Source: Alcaligenes faecalis
GTDB taxonomy: Bacteria; Pseudomonadota; Gammaproteobacteria; Burkholderiales; Burkholderiaceae_B
NCBI RefSeq assembly: GCF_009497775.1
Contig: NZ_CP031012.1
Location: 310,001-374,000 of the forward strand
Direction: 5' to 3'
Length of the DNA: 64,000 bases
Shown: in pieces, positions 51,640 through 60,237 of the stretch
Layout: every line of letters starts with the position of its first letter
How positions within the stretch are numbered: position 1 is the stretch's first letter
Translations under genes and position numbers: made by a program
Notes under the pieces: model-generated
Seen by the model: only the letters and a program-made list of their open reading frames with translations
Databases searched by the model: none
Told to the model about the DNA's origin: nothing

Positions 51640-52377
51640 ATGGGGCAGGCTTTTCAGGCCTTGAGCGTCTGGCAGGTAATGGGCGTGGGCTTATTGTTCT
51701 TCGGCGGCATTTACGTGCTGTTTGCACTGGGCACCTTGGCGCTGACACATTGGCTTTTACCCGCCTTGGGTTGGGGACGCCCCCTGGACACGCGCCCGCT
51801 GCGCCCTGGTCAGTTGCGCCGGGAATTGAAGCAATCGGGCACGGCCATTCTGATTTTTGGCACAGGCATGATTTTCCCCTGGGGCTTCTTGCAGCTAGGT
51901 TGGGCGCATCTGACGCCCAATGCCAGCGCGACCCGCATTGCTCTGGAAATTCTGGCTCTGGTGATCTGGAACGACGTGCATTTCTGGATCAATCATCGTC
52001 TCTTGCATACCCGCTGGCTGCGCCGTTACCACGGCCCGCATCATTCTTCCGTGGTGGTGACGCCATTTTCCACCTACAGCTTTCACCCTCTGGAGTCGAT
52101 CATGCTGGGCAATGTGATCTTGCTGCCCATGGTCGTGCATGATTTCAGCTTCTGGTCGCTTTTGTCCGTGCCCTTGTTCAGCCTGTTTTTCAATAGTATC
52201 GGCCACTCCAATTACGACTTTTTCCCCAATGTCTCCAGCCGCCATTGGCTGGCGGCCAGCCGTCGTCACCAGCGCCATCACGCGCAATACAACGGTAATT
52301 ACGGTTTTCAATTCAGCTTTATGGACCGCCTGTTTGGCACCCGCCTGCCCGATCGCCCCGAGGAGGCGCGGGGATGA
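51640..52377 (+). CDS. sterol desaturase/fatty acid hydroxylase-family membrane enzyme
   Basis: A 245-residue integral-membrane diiron enzyme. Seen: three His clusters in family order, HFWINHRLLH (114-123), HGPHH (131-135) and HQRHH (210-214), plus GHSNYDFFP and the FSFMDRLFGT ending typical of the family; four or five hydrophobic segments surround them. Members hydroxylate or desaturate sterols, fatty acids, or carotenoids. AGAGAGTGGA precedes ATG. It is the first gene of a tight cluster; its stop overlaps the next start (ATGA). Confidence 0.88.
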   Translation: MGQAFQALSVWQVMGVGLLFFGGIYVLFALGTLALTHWLLPALGWGRPLDTRPLRPGQLRRELKQSGTAILIFGTGMIFPWGFLQLGWAHLTPNASATRIALEILALVIWNDVHFWINHRLLHTRWLRRYHGPHHSSVVVTPFSTYSFHPLESIMLGNVILLPMVVHDFSFWSLLSVPLFSLFFNSIGHSNYDFFPNVSSRHWLAASRRHQRHHAQYNGNYGFQFSFMDRLFGTRLPDRPEEARG

Positions 52378-53288
52378 GCGCTGCGTGGCGTTTGCGTAAG
52401 CCGCGCGATTGGCAAAGCCTGCTGTATCTGATTGCCTACCCGGTGCTGGTGGTCGCGCTGTGGCGGGGTGGTTTCTCCTGGATTCTGTACGGCTTGCTGC
52501 TGTTTCTGACGCTGGGCATAGGCGTCATCAACCACAACCATCATCATCTGCGCATGTGGCGCGGCCGTCTTCCCAATCGCTTGACGGATTTCTGGCTGAC
52601 GCTGGTGCAAGGCCACCCCGCTTGCGTGTTCTGGCCTGCGCATGGGCGCAATCACCATCGCTACAAACATGGCGAAAAAGATGTGGCCCGCACCTACCGT
52701 TTCTGGCGGGGCGACACCAACGACACGCTGGGCTGGCTGATGCACCCCTTTGAGGCCGTGCCTGCGCTGTACCCCACGATTTTTGGTTGGCTGGGCAGTC
52801 TGCGCCGCCATTGGCCGGGTGTCTGGGCCTATTGCATGGCGCAATACGGCGTGTGGTTGGGAAGCTGGGGCCTGGCCCTGGCGCTGGACCCGATGAAAGG
52901 CTTTTTGTACGTCATCCTGCCGCAGCTGCATGGCTTGCACTGGCTGCTGACCACGAATTATCTGCAACATGCTCATGCCGATGGCAGCCATGAAGGCCGG
53001 CATGGCGAGCAACTGGCCTATGCCCGTAACTTCGAGGGCCTGGTCAATCCCTTGCTCTTTAATATCGGCCTGCATGTGGCCCACCATGAACATTCACGTG
53101 CGCACTGGTCCGAGCTGACACGGCTGCACGATACCGAATACCGAGCCCGCACCCCGGACGCCTTGAACGAAGGGGGGCTGGTGCCTTATATGCTGCGTGT
53201 TTTTGTGCTGGGCCTGTTTGTGCCCCGCTACCGCAGTCAATCCTTGAACGCCGTGGGCCAGACGGAGCGTCGGCGTGATTCCGTGTAA
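52374..53288 (+). CDS. membrane fatty acid desaturase-like protein
   Basis: A 304-residue membrane protein with the three His boxes of acyl-lipid desaturases: HNHHH (54-58), HGRNHH (90-95) and HVAHHEH (234-240), and long hydrophobic segments between. A further HAHADGSHEGRHGEQ (199-213) is His-rich. By family it inserts a double bond (or a hydroxyl) in an acyl chain using O2 and an electron donor. Overlaps the preceding hydroxylase gene by four bases and is followed after 14 bases by the synthase fusion. Confidence 0.87.
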   Translation: MSAAWRLRKPRDWQSLLYLIAYPVLVVALWRGGFSWILYGLLLFLTLGIGVINHNHHHLRMWRGRLPNRLTDFWLTLVQGHPACVFWPAHGRNHHRYKHGEKDVARTYRFWRGDTNDTLGWLMHPFEAVPALYPTIFGWLGSLRRHWPGVWAYCMAQYGVWLGSWGLALALDPMKGFLYVILPQLHGLHWLLTTNYLQHAHADGSHEGRHGEQLAYARNFEGLVNPLLFNIGLHVAHHEHSRAHWSELTRLHDTEYRARTPDALNEGGLVPYMLRVFVLGLFVPRYRSQSLNAVGQTERRRDSV

Positions 53289-53302
53289 TCAGGAGTATTT
53301 CT

Positions 53303-55213
53303 ATGCCCGTGGCCTTTGAGCACGTTGTTATCCATCAGGCCCAGTGGTTTATGCCCGGCGAGCCGGTCGATAACACCACCATGGATAACTTTATTGCCCC
53401 CTTGAATCGTATTTCGGGGCGCATCAAGCAGCGCATTCTGGCCGAAAACGGTATTCAGCAGCGTTACTACGCCATTGGTGAAGATGGCAGCACGCGCTGG
53501 AGCAATACGGCCATGGCCGCCAATGCCATCCGCAGTTGCCTGGAGCAGGCGGGGCTGGGTATGGCCGATATTGGCCTGCTGGCCAGCGGCTCGTCGGGTG
53601 GCGATTTGCTGATGCCCGGTTTTGCCAACGCGATTCAGGGTGAACTGGCGGCTCCCCCGCTGGAAGTGCATTCCGTACACGGGATTTGCGCCGCGGGTGT
53701 CACGGCTTTGCAGACAGTTGCCCAAGGCATCGAGCTGGGGGCGCATCGTCATGGCATGGCCGTGGCCAGTGAAATGCCTTCGCGCCTGTTCCGCCGCTCG
53801 CGCTTTGCCTCGCAGGATTATCAAGCGGACTTTGATGCGCACTTCCTGCGCTGGATGCTGTCCGATGGCGCGGGTGCGGCTTTGCTCAGCCATCAGGATC
53901 AGGTGCTGCCCACCACCCAGCCCGGTGTGCGTTTGCGCCTGCGCTGGATTCATCAGAAATCCTTCTCCGGTGACTACCCTGTTTGCATGCAGCTAGGTGC
54001 CGCACGCGACTCCACGCGTAGCCATTTGGATTACGATTCCTGGGCCGACGCCGAGCAGGCCGGTGCCTTGTCCTTGCGCCAGGACATTCGCCTGCTGCCG
54101 CATTTGTTCGACATCGGCATTCATGAGTACGTGAAACTGGTGCGTGATGGTTGGGTAGACCCGGAGCGCATCAGTCATTTCCTGTGCCATTACTCGTCCG
54201 AAAAATTCATCCCCGTGGTGGCCGATCTGCTGGAACAGGCAGGTCTGGGCATTCCTGCCGAACGTTGGTACAGCAATCTGCGTTGGCGCGGCAATACGGG
54301 CGCAGCCTCCATCCTGATCATGCTGGCCGAGTTCATGCGCGACCGGACCTTGACGCCGGGCGAGCAGATCCTGTGCTACGTGCCCGAGTCGGGCCGCTTC
54401 ATGACGGCCTACATGCTGCTGGAAGTGGAAGCCTGCGATGCGCCGGCTCCCGCCGTGTCCTACCCGTCTGCCAAGCAATCGGTCGCTGCGTCCTCCGATC
54501 AGGTAGATATTGCTCCCCCGCATGACCCCGCCACGGCCCCGCAAGGCTTGCGCGATCTGCTGACGCAATTGGCTCCCATCTGGCACGACTATCGCTCCCA
54601 GGTGTGGCGCACTCCCTTGTTGCGCAGCCTGCACGATGGCTCGATTCGCATACAGGACTATCAAAAGTGGATGGCAGACTGGATTCCCCAAGTACGCGAA
54701 GGGGCCAAGTGGATGCGCGAAGCCTGCGACTCCCTGTCGCCCGCCTACGCACCGCTGGCCGAGCTGATTCGTCTGCATGCGGGCGAAGAACAGGACGACT
54801 TCAAAATTCTGTTCGAGGATTATCAACATGCGGGCGGCACTGCGACCGAGATCGAGCAACTGAGCCGTAATCCCGGCGGTCAGGCCCTGAACTCCTACCT
54901 GCATGCCCTGGCGGCCAGTCAGGACCCGATTGGCTTGCTGGGTGCGATTTATATTATTGAAGGCACCGGCCAGCGCATTGTGCCCGCCTTGTTGCCTCTG
55001 CTGAAATCCTCGCTGTCGCTGGAACCGAATATGTACCGTTTCCTGCACTATCACGGCATGAACGACGAGCATCACCTGGCCCGTTGGCTGGTGGCGGTGG
55101 AGCTGGCTCTGGATTGCGATGAAACAGGTCGCGCCGAGCAGATTATTATTGAAACCGCACGTCGTACCGCCGCCCTGTACCTGATGCAGTTCCAATACGC
55201 GAAAGAGTTTTAA
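53303..55213 (+). CDS. ketoacyl synthase III fused to haem-oxygenase-like diiron oxidase
   Basis: A 636-residue two-domain protein. Residues 1-375 are a FabH-like condensing enzyme: active Cys129 in VHGICAAG, His296 in LCHYSSEKF and Asn331 in WRGNTGAAS form a complete triad. A Pro/Ala/Ser linker (about 378-415) leads to residues 415-636, a haem-oxygenase-like diiron domain with candidate ligands His492, Glu495/496, Glu553 in YIIEGTGQ, and H584/D588/H590-591 in HYHGMNDEHHLARW, the fold of UndA-like oxidases. It may condense an acyl unit and then oxidise the product. AGGAG is seven bases upstream. No carrier protein gene is nearby. Confidence 0.85.
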   Translation: MPVAFEHVVIHQAQWFMPGEPVDNTTMDNFIAPLNRISGRIKQRILAENGIQQRYYAIGEDGSTRWSNTAMAANAIRSCLEQAGLGMADIGLLASGSSGGDLLMPGFANAIQGELAAPPLEVHSVHGICAAGVTALQTVAQGIELGAHRHGMAVASEMPSRLFRRSRFASQDYQADFDAHFLRWMLSDGAGAALLSHQDQVLPTTQPGVRLRLRWIHQKSFSGDYPVCMQLGAARDSTRSHLDYDSWADAEQAGALSLRQDIRLLPHLFDIGIHEYVKLVRDGWVDPERISHFLCHYSSEKFIPVVADLLEQAGLGIPAERWYSNLRWRGNTGAASILIMLAEFMRDRTLTPGEQILCYVPESGRFMTAYMLLEVEACDAPAPAVSYPSAKQSVAASSDQVDIAPPHDPATAPQGLRDLLTQLAPIWHDYRSQVWRTPLLRSLHDGSIRIQDYQKWMADWIPQVREGAKWMREACDSLSPAYAPLAELIRLHAGEEQDDFKILFEDYQHAGGTATEIEQLSRNPGGQALNSYLHALAASQDPIGLLGAIYIIEGTGQRIVPALLPLLKSSLSLEPNMYRFLHYHGMNDEHHLARWLVAVELALDCDETGRAEQIIIETARRTAALYLMQFQYAKEF

Positions 55214-55216
55214 GTC

Positions 55217-56143
55217 ATGGATCAAATCCCGGATTTTTTAAGCAAGCCGCATGACCCGCAGGATCCCAACCCCTGGCGGGCCCTGTATCTGGATCGCAGC
55301 ACGCCCCTGCCTGATGAAGTGAAGCAGGCCTGGCTGGCCGATTCCAGCTCTTCGTCACGCCAGTATTTGCTGCCGTTCTTGCGGCCACTGGCACGCTTGA
55401 TGATTGTGCTGATTCAGGTCGTTAAAACCTTTTTGCCGCGCAAATGGTCGCACTCGGGCCTGTTGCACCGCATTCTGGTGTGGGGCTTGAAGCGTTTTGT
55501 CTCGCCCCAGGCCAACTGGCTGATTCTGCGTCACTTCCATCTGGGTTCACAGGTGCTGGCCTTTATTGCTGCCAACTCGCCCACCAAGGTGCCGACCACG
55601 CCGCTGACGCCCATGAACATCGACGAATTGCGCGATCACACCTTTGTGAAGCACGATTTGAATCTGTTCAATTTCGTGATCCGACTGAATCAGACCTTGC
55701 GGGACAATAATCAGGAAATCGGCCCGCCGGAGCGGGTGGACTTCTCCATGATTCAACCCGTGCCCCTGGCGCTGGACGATATGCCGCAAGGCCCGCTGAA
55801 CAAGATGGACCTGCAAAGTGCCATTGAACTGTTCACGCCCTTGTACCAACTGCTGCTGACCGATAACGACTTCTGGCGTGCGGCCAATTCCTTGCAACTG
55901 GACGAGACGATCGGGATTTATGCCGCCAAGATTTTGCAGGCGCCCGAGCATCTGATTCTGGTGAACAATGGCCACCCTCTGGTGCCCATGTCGACCTTGC
56001 GAGCAGGCTACCGACTGGTGTTGCACGGCTTGTCGACAGAGATGCTGCATAGCCTGCTGAATCAGATGAAGCAGGCGCAAGCGCAGCAGGAAATTGGCCC
56101 AGCGCCAGACTTGGCGCAGGACAATAGCGCAGCTTCTCCTTAA
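55217..56143 (+). CDS. unrecognised protein of the hydroxylase-desaturase cluster
   Basis: A 308-residue protein I cannot place in a named family. Seen: a polar N-terminus with DRSTPLPDEVKQAWLADSSSSSRQYLLPFLRPLARLMIVLIQVVK, an amphipathic or membrane-bound helix around 50-70, a second hydrophobic part about 85-115, then a mostly soluble helical region with PMNIDELRDHTFVKHDLNLFNFVIRLNQ. Its start is three bases past the fusion gene's stop, so it is co-translated with it. It could be a membrane-associated partner or acyl-handling protein. A terminator follows. Confidence 0.8.
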   Translation: MDQIPDFLSKPHDPQDPNPWRALYLDRSTPLPDEVKQAWLADSSSSSRQYLLPFLRPLARLMIVLIQVVKTFLPRKWSHSGLLHRILVWGLKRFVSPQANWLILRHFHLGSQVLAFIAANSPTKVPTTPLTPMNIDELRDHTFVKHDLNLFNFVIRLNQTLRDNNQEIGPPERVDFSMIQPVPLALDDMPQGPLNKMDLQSAIELFTPLYQLLLTDNDFWRAANSLQLDETIGIYAAKILQAPEHLILVNNGHPLVPMSTLRAGYRLVLHGLSTEMLHSLLNQMKQAQAQQEIGPAPDLAQDNSAASP

Positions 56144-56154
56144 GTGTGAGGCAG

Positions 56155-56185
56155 AAAAAAACGGCTCATACATGAGCCGTTTTTC
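56155..56185. terminator. terminator ending the four-gene cluster
   Basis: AAAAAAACGGCTCA, 4-base loop, TGAGCCGTTTTT: an 8-bp stem with A and T tracts on both sides, working in both directions, 11 bases past the last cluster gene. Confidence 0.93.
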
Positions 56186-56258
56186 TGAGCCACGGATTCC
56201 CTGCCAAAAGATGCAGAGTGGCATCGAAACCAGTTCTTATAGAGAACGCGGCTATTTC

Positions 56259-56552
56259 TTACGCTTCAAAACCCGGCACCACAATGAACTCAGCCTCGGA
56301 GGCGGGTTCACGGATGGCTTTGGCGGCCTGGTATTGGGCCGACTCGTAAAAGGCCTGGGCCTGGGCCACATCAGGAAATTCCACCACCACGGTGCGGCGT
56401 GTGTCGGCAGGACCTTCCAGAGTGATGGGCGCTTGGCTGCGGGCCAGAAAACGGCCCCCGTGAGCCTTGATGATGGCGGGACTCAGCGCCGTGTAGTTGG
56501 CGTAGGAGTCTGGGTCATGGACGTGTACGCGGGCGATCAGGTAAGCGGGCAT
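56259..56552 (-). CDS. DUF1330 family protein
   Basis: A 97-residue ferredoxin-like (dimeric alpha-beta barrel) protein: MPAYLIARVHVHDPDSYANYT, a central HGGRFLARSQAPITLEG, VVVEFPDVAQAQAFYESAQYQAAKAIRE and the ending AEFIVVPGFEA are all standard DUF1330 positions. Function of the family is unknown. It follows the aminotransferase gene by 17 bases on the same strand. Confidence 0.93.
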   Translation of the reverse strand: MPAYLIARVHVHDPDSYANYTALSPAIIKAHGGRFLARSQAPITLEGPADTRRTVVVEFPDVAQAQAFYESAQYQAAKAIREPASEAEFIVVPGFEA

Positions 56553-56569
56553 GGCGAGATATCCGTGAA

Positions 56570-57412
56570 TCAGTTGCGTTCGGTGTAGGCCATGTACAGC
56601 TCGTGGGCACGGGTTTCAATCGGGCCGCGCGCGTAATGGCGATCGTCAATGCGATTGCAGTGCAGAACCTTGCCGTAGTTGCCGGTACTGAAGACTTCGT
56701 CCGCATCCAGCACGTCTTGTGGTGTCAGGCTGGCTTCACGCACTTCAATGCCATCGTCACGCAGCAGTTGCATGACACGTCGGCGGGTAATGCCGTTCAG
56801 AAAGGTGCCGTTCAGCTCGGGTGTCAGCACTACGCCGTCCCGCACAATCCACAGATTGGCAACAGCAAATTCGGCGATCTTGCCTTTGGAGTCCAGCACG
56901 ATGGCGTTGTCAAAACCGCGTGCACTGGCCTCGCGCAAGATGCGCTGGGTATTGGGGTACAGGCAGGAAGCCTTGGCATCGGTAGGTGCCATGGAGGGGT
57001 CCGGGCGCAGGAATTCACTGAAAGTGGCGCTAAAGCCGCTGTCGTCCGGCATGGGGGATTCAAAAATATGAATGGCTAACTGGCTGGTGGCTGGATCGGG
57101 CTGGATGAAACCGCCGGGCGCGAAATACAGCAGCTTGATGTAGTAATCCGTGGTGTGGGACAGCTTTTTCAGGCCTTCGTGCACCAGGTCTACAGTTTGC
57201 TGGGGCGTCATCACCGGCTCCATGCCCAGGGTGACGGCAGAACGGTTCAGGCGCTCACAGTGCAAGTCCAGATCCGGAGTATGGCCCTGAATAGAACGGG
57301 CACCATCAAAGACAGTGGTGGCCATCCAGAAAGCATGGTCCGTCGCGCCAATCAGGGGTGCGCTGGTGCTGCTCCATTGACCGTTGGACCAGGTGATTTC
57401 ATTTTTACTCAT
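56570..57412 (-). CDS. branched-chain aminotransferase-like class IV aminotransferase
   Basis: A 280-residue PLP fold IV enzyme. Seen: FDGARSIQG, LHCERLNRSAVTLGM, the probable PLP Lys in YYIKLLYF, LREASARGFDNAIVLDSKGKIAEFAVANLWIVRDG (with the Glu-N loop), GTFLNGITRRRVMQLL and DADEVFSTGNYGKV. By family it transaminates branched-chain or related amino acids with 2-oxoglutarate. Divergent from a LysR gene over 108 bp, which probably controls it. Confidence 0.88.
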   Translation of the reverse strand: MSKNEITWSNGQWSSTSAPLIGATDHAFWMATTVFDGARSIQGHTPDLDLHCERLNRSAVTLGMEPVMTPQQTVDLVHEGLKKLSHTTDYYIKLLYFAPGGFIQPDPATSQLAIHIFESPMPDDSGFSATFSEFLRPDPSMAPTDAKASCLYPNTQRILREASARGFDNAIVLDSKGKIAEFAVANLWIVRDGVVLTPELNGTFLNGITRRRVMQLLRDDGIEVREASLTPQDVLDADEVFSTGNYGKVLHCNRIDDRHYARGPIETRAHELYMAYTERN

Positions 57413-57520
57413 GGGGCTTTCCTCCTAGTTTTGTTGGGACGTAGTGGCAATTTATCTTGCCGTTGTACTATTTCCAATACACATAATAGAGAGCAAAAAA
57501 CGACTTGAGGTGGTGTCAGC

Positions 57521-58441
57521 GTGCTATCTGATATTTACAAAACATATAACTGGACGCTGGCCGAGCTGCATGCTTTCTGCCTGATCTGTGAGTGCCAGAA
57601 TCTGAGTCAGGCGGCGCTGCGCATCGGGATCAGCCAGTCGGCTATTTCCTTGATGGTGCAGCGTTGGCGACAGGCTTTGGGCGACCCTTTGTTTGTTCGG
57701 GCGCGCTATGGCGTCGCGCCCACGCAGATCGCCATTGCGCTGCGCGAAAAGCTGCAACCTTTGCTGGAAGAGGTAGGCATTGCGCTGACCCAGACCCAGG
57801 GCTTCAATCCTGCTCAGTCTACGCGCGTTTTTAAAGTTCATATGACGGACATTGGCCAGTTGGTCTTTTTGCCCGGTCTGAACAACTTTGTGGCCAAACA
57901 TGCGCCGGGTATTCGTCTGGTGATCAAGAACCTGGGCTGGGAAGCGCTGGAAAGCGGCTTGAGTTCGGGTGAGATTGATGTGGCGATTGGGTCTTTGCCC
58001 ATGATTAAAGGCCGGGTGCATTCGCGTGCATTTCGGCACGAGCGCTATGTGACAGCCATGCGCAAAGGCCATCCACTGGCTAAAACCGAGCTGGATCTGA
58101 CCGCCTTTGTGGCGGCAGATCATTTGGCGATTGATGCCACCAGCAGTGGGCATTCTCTGGTGGAAAATGCCCTGCGCGCTCTGGATATGCGCCGCAATAT
58201 CAGCCTGACGATTCCGCATTACTTGGCGGCCGAGCAGATTCTGGTCAACAGCAATTATTTGCTGACCGTGCCCAATGTAGCGGTGCTGTCTTTTCAGGAC
58301 CCCGCCGCCTTGCGCATCGTGCCTACGCCGCTGGCTTTACCCAGCTTTGATGTGCGCGTGCATTGGCATGAGCGCAGTCGGCAGGATGAAGGCGTGCGTT
58401 GGCTGCGTACGGCTATTTCCGATTTGTTCGAGCAGCGCTAA
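57521..58441 (+). CDS. LysR-family regulator
   Basis: A 306-residue LysR protein with HTH region NLSQAALRIGISQSAISLMVQRWRQALGDPLFVR and effector-binding domain (VFKVHMTDIGQLVFLPGLNNFVAKHAPGIRLV, GEIDVAIGSLP). It starts at GTG 57521 with GAGGTGG upstream. Divergent from the aminotransferase and DUF1330 genes, the likely target. N-terminal part reads DIYKTYNWTLAELHAF, an atypically extended start. Confidence 0.9.
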   Translation: MLSDIYKTYNWTLAELHAFCLICECQNLSQAALRIGISQSAISLMVQRWRQALGDPLFVRARYGVAPTQIAIALREKLQPLLEEVGIALTQTQGFNPAQSTRVFKVHMTDIGQLVFLPGLNNFVAKHAPGIRLVIKNLGWEALESGLSSGEIDVAIGSLPMIKGRVHSRAFRHERYVTAMRKGHPLAKTELDLTAFVAADHLAIDATSSGHSLVENALRALDMRRNISLTIPHYLAAEQILVNSNYLLTVPNVAVLSFQDPAALRIVPTPLALPSFDVRVHWHERSRQDEGVRWLRTAISDLFEQR

Positions 58442-58527
58442 GCCTGGTTGGCGATTGGGATTCGGTTTGCACAAGGGCTGTACGCGGTTTGCGAAGGCCG
58501 TCGCTCAGCCCCTTGCCCATTTGCTTA

Positions 58528-59019
58528 TCAATCAAACTTCAACACGGCTTCCAGCTCGTGTTCCCCATAGGTGCCGCCTGTCAGCTCAAAGCCCAGTTTG
58601 GTGTAGAACGCTTCTGGGCTGCCTTCGCCCCGGCTATAGCCCAACCGAATTTCCTTGTAGCCCTGATACTTCAGATCATGGATCAGCAGCGCGATGGCTT
58701 TGCGCCCGAAACCCAGATTTTGGAAGGGGGCGGCAATCATGAAACGCCATAAAAAGGCACCGGGATACAGAATGCCTTCGTCGTGGTCAGCACCGATGTG
58801 CAGCATGATAAAGCCCACCATCGTGTCATCGGCGTAGATGGCACGGAACCAGGCATTCTCGGAGAAGTGAGCCTCTGCAATGGAAGTGCCATTGTCGGCA
58901 ATCATGCTGCGCTGTGCGGGAGAAAGGGTCTCGCTGAGCTCGCACACCTCGTAGATGATTTTCGAGTTGATGCGACGAAAAGAGACGGTGGCGTCTTTGG
59001 AAACGGTGTGTTTGCTCAT
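58528..59019 (-). CDS. GNAT acetyltransferase
   Basis: A 163-residue GCN5-type acetyltransferase: VSFRRINSKIIYEVCELS, AEAHFSENAWFRAIYADDTMVGFIMLHIG, and the acetyl-CoA loop in FMIAAPFQNLGFGRKAIALLI, followed by GSPEAFYTKLGFELTG. The pattern is close to spermidine/diamine acetyltransferase-like members, but the substrate is not established. It is 36 bases after the DUF418 gene on the same strand. Confidence 0.87.
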   Translation of the reverse strand: MSKHTVSKDATVSFRRINSKIIYEVCELSETLSPAQRSMIADNGTSIAEAHFSENAWFRAIYADDTMVGFIMLHIGADHDEGILYPGAFLWRFMIAAPFQNLGFGRKAIALLIHDLKYQGYKEIRLGYSRGEGSPEAFYTKLGFELTGGTYGEHELEAVLKFD

Positions 59020-59055
59020 ATGAATTTAAGGTTTTATGTTCAGAGAAGAGGCGGT

Positions 59056-60159
59056 TCAGCTGCGCTTGGACCCATAGGTGATACGTCGTAGCACCGCCTC
59101 CAAGGGGCCTCGTCCCCAGCGCTGGGCGATCAGACCTGTCAGGCTCATGGCCAGCAGAGCCAGGCCAATGGCGATGACTAGCAATGCCGCATTGCCAAAG
59201 GAATCAAACAGGTCCAGGCCATAGCTGCTGAAAATCAGACCAGCCAGAATACCTTGGCTGACATAAGCACTAAGCGAATTGCGGCCCGCTTCAATCAGCA
59301 CATTGGGCAGCTTGAACCATTGTCCGCAACGCAGCAGCAGGTACAGATACACCGTGGACAACAAGGGCGCGCCGATTGCGATGCTGAAAAGGCCTATCAA
59401 GCCCATCAGATTCTCTTCGTTGGACACGCTGGCGCTAAAGAGGTTGATGGCCAGAGCCAGTGGCAAGAGCCAGGGCAGGGCGCGGCCCAGCTGTTGTTGT
59501 CCAGGGCTATGGGCTTCAAAAAAGTTGCTTTTGGCCGCGGCCAAGCCCATCAACATGGCTCCAAAGGCCAGCGGACCCTGGTAAAGAAACAGGAAGAAAA
59601 AGGACTCCGGCCACTCGCTGATGCGTGCCAGTGTTGCTTCGGTGAAGGCGCCACCCAGTGAGTACACCGGGGCCATGTCTTCGGCATCCGCCAGCAAATA
59701 AGCGATCAGTGCCAGACTGACAATTTCCACCAGCACCATTAACAAGGCCACCTTGATCAGCCCGCGTGGAGCCAGTTTGTGCAGCGGCCAGATCAGCACA
59801 CCCAGCACGGAGTAAAGCAGCAAGATGTCGCCGGTAAAAACCAGCGTCGCGTGCAGGCAACCCAGCACGGCCAGGCCGAGCATGCGGCGGAAATAACGAC
59901 TGCTCAGGGGGACGCCAGCACGTTCAGCGGAACGTGCCTGGATTTCTATGCCCCAGCCAAAAATCAGCGAGAACAGCAGAAAGAATTTGCCCTGAAACAG
60001 AAATTCGATCAGGAAGGCCGCCATGTGGTCATAGGCGGGGGACGTGGCTGTCGGGTCACTGTCGGTCAGTGCCAGATAGGGCAGGTTCACTACACAAATG
60101 CCGATCAGGGCAGCGGTGCGAATCAGGTCGATGGAGGAGTTGCGAGTGGCTGAAGACAT
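59056..60159 (-). CDS. DUF418/YeiB family membrane protein
   Basis: A 367-residue protein with about ten hydrophobic segments, starting IDLIRTAALIGICVVNLPY (the usual DUF418 opening), FFLLFSLIFGWGIEIQ, and ending with the DUF418 tail EAGRNSLSAYVSQGILAGLIFSSYGLDLF and LIAQRWGRGPLEAVLRRITYG. Function unknown; suggested to be transport or acyltransfer. Divergent from the tetR gene, over two operator copies, so probably repressed by it. Confidence 0.9.
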   Translation of the reverse strand: MSSATRNSSIDLIRTAALIGICVVNLPYLALTDSDPTATSPAYDHMAAFLIEFLFQGKFFLLFSLIFGWGIEIQARSAERAGVPLSSRYFRRMLGLAVLGCLHATLVFTGDILLLYSVLGVLIWPLHKLAPRGLIKVALLMVLVEIVSLALIAYLLADAEDMAPVYSLGGAFTEATLARISEWPESFFFLFLYQGPLAFGAMLMGLAAAKSNFFEAHSPGQQQLGRALPWLLPLALAINLFSASVSNEENLMGLIGLFSIAIGAPLLSTVYLYLLLRCGQWFKLPNVLIEAGRNSLSAYVSQGILAGLIFSSYGLDLFDSFGNAALLVIAIGLALLAMSLTGLIAQRWGRGPLEAVLRRITYGSKRS

Positions 60160-60171
60160 GGATGTTTATTG

Positions 60172-60189
60172 ATTGAGCGCTTGTTCAAT
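60172..60189. promoter_or_regulatory. TetR operator copy 1
   Basis: ATTGAGCGCTTGTTCAAT, an imperfect inverted repeat (ATTGA/TCAAT arms) in the 78-bp gap between the DUF418 and TetR genes. It differs from copy 2 by one base, and the centres are 26 bp apart, close to two and a half helical turns. Confidence 0.85.
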
Positions 60190-60197
60190 GCCATAAT

Positions 60198-60215
60198 ATT
60201 GAGCGCTTGCTCAAT
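60198..60215. promoter_or_regulatory. TetR operator copy 2
   Basis: ATTGAGCGCTTGCTCAAT, a perfect 7-bp-arm palindrome (ATTGAGC/GCTCAAT, centre GCTT), 22 bases before the TetR start. Typical TetR operator size and symmetry. Confidence 0.87.
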
Positions 60216-60237
60216 GTGTCAATAGGGAGGGAAGGGG

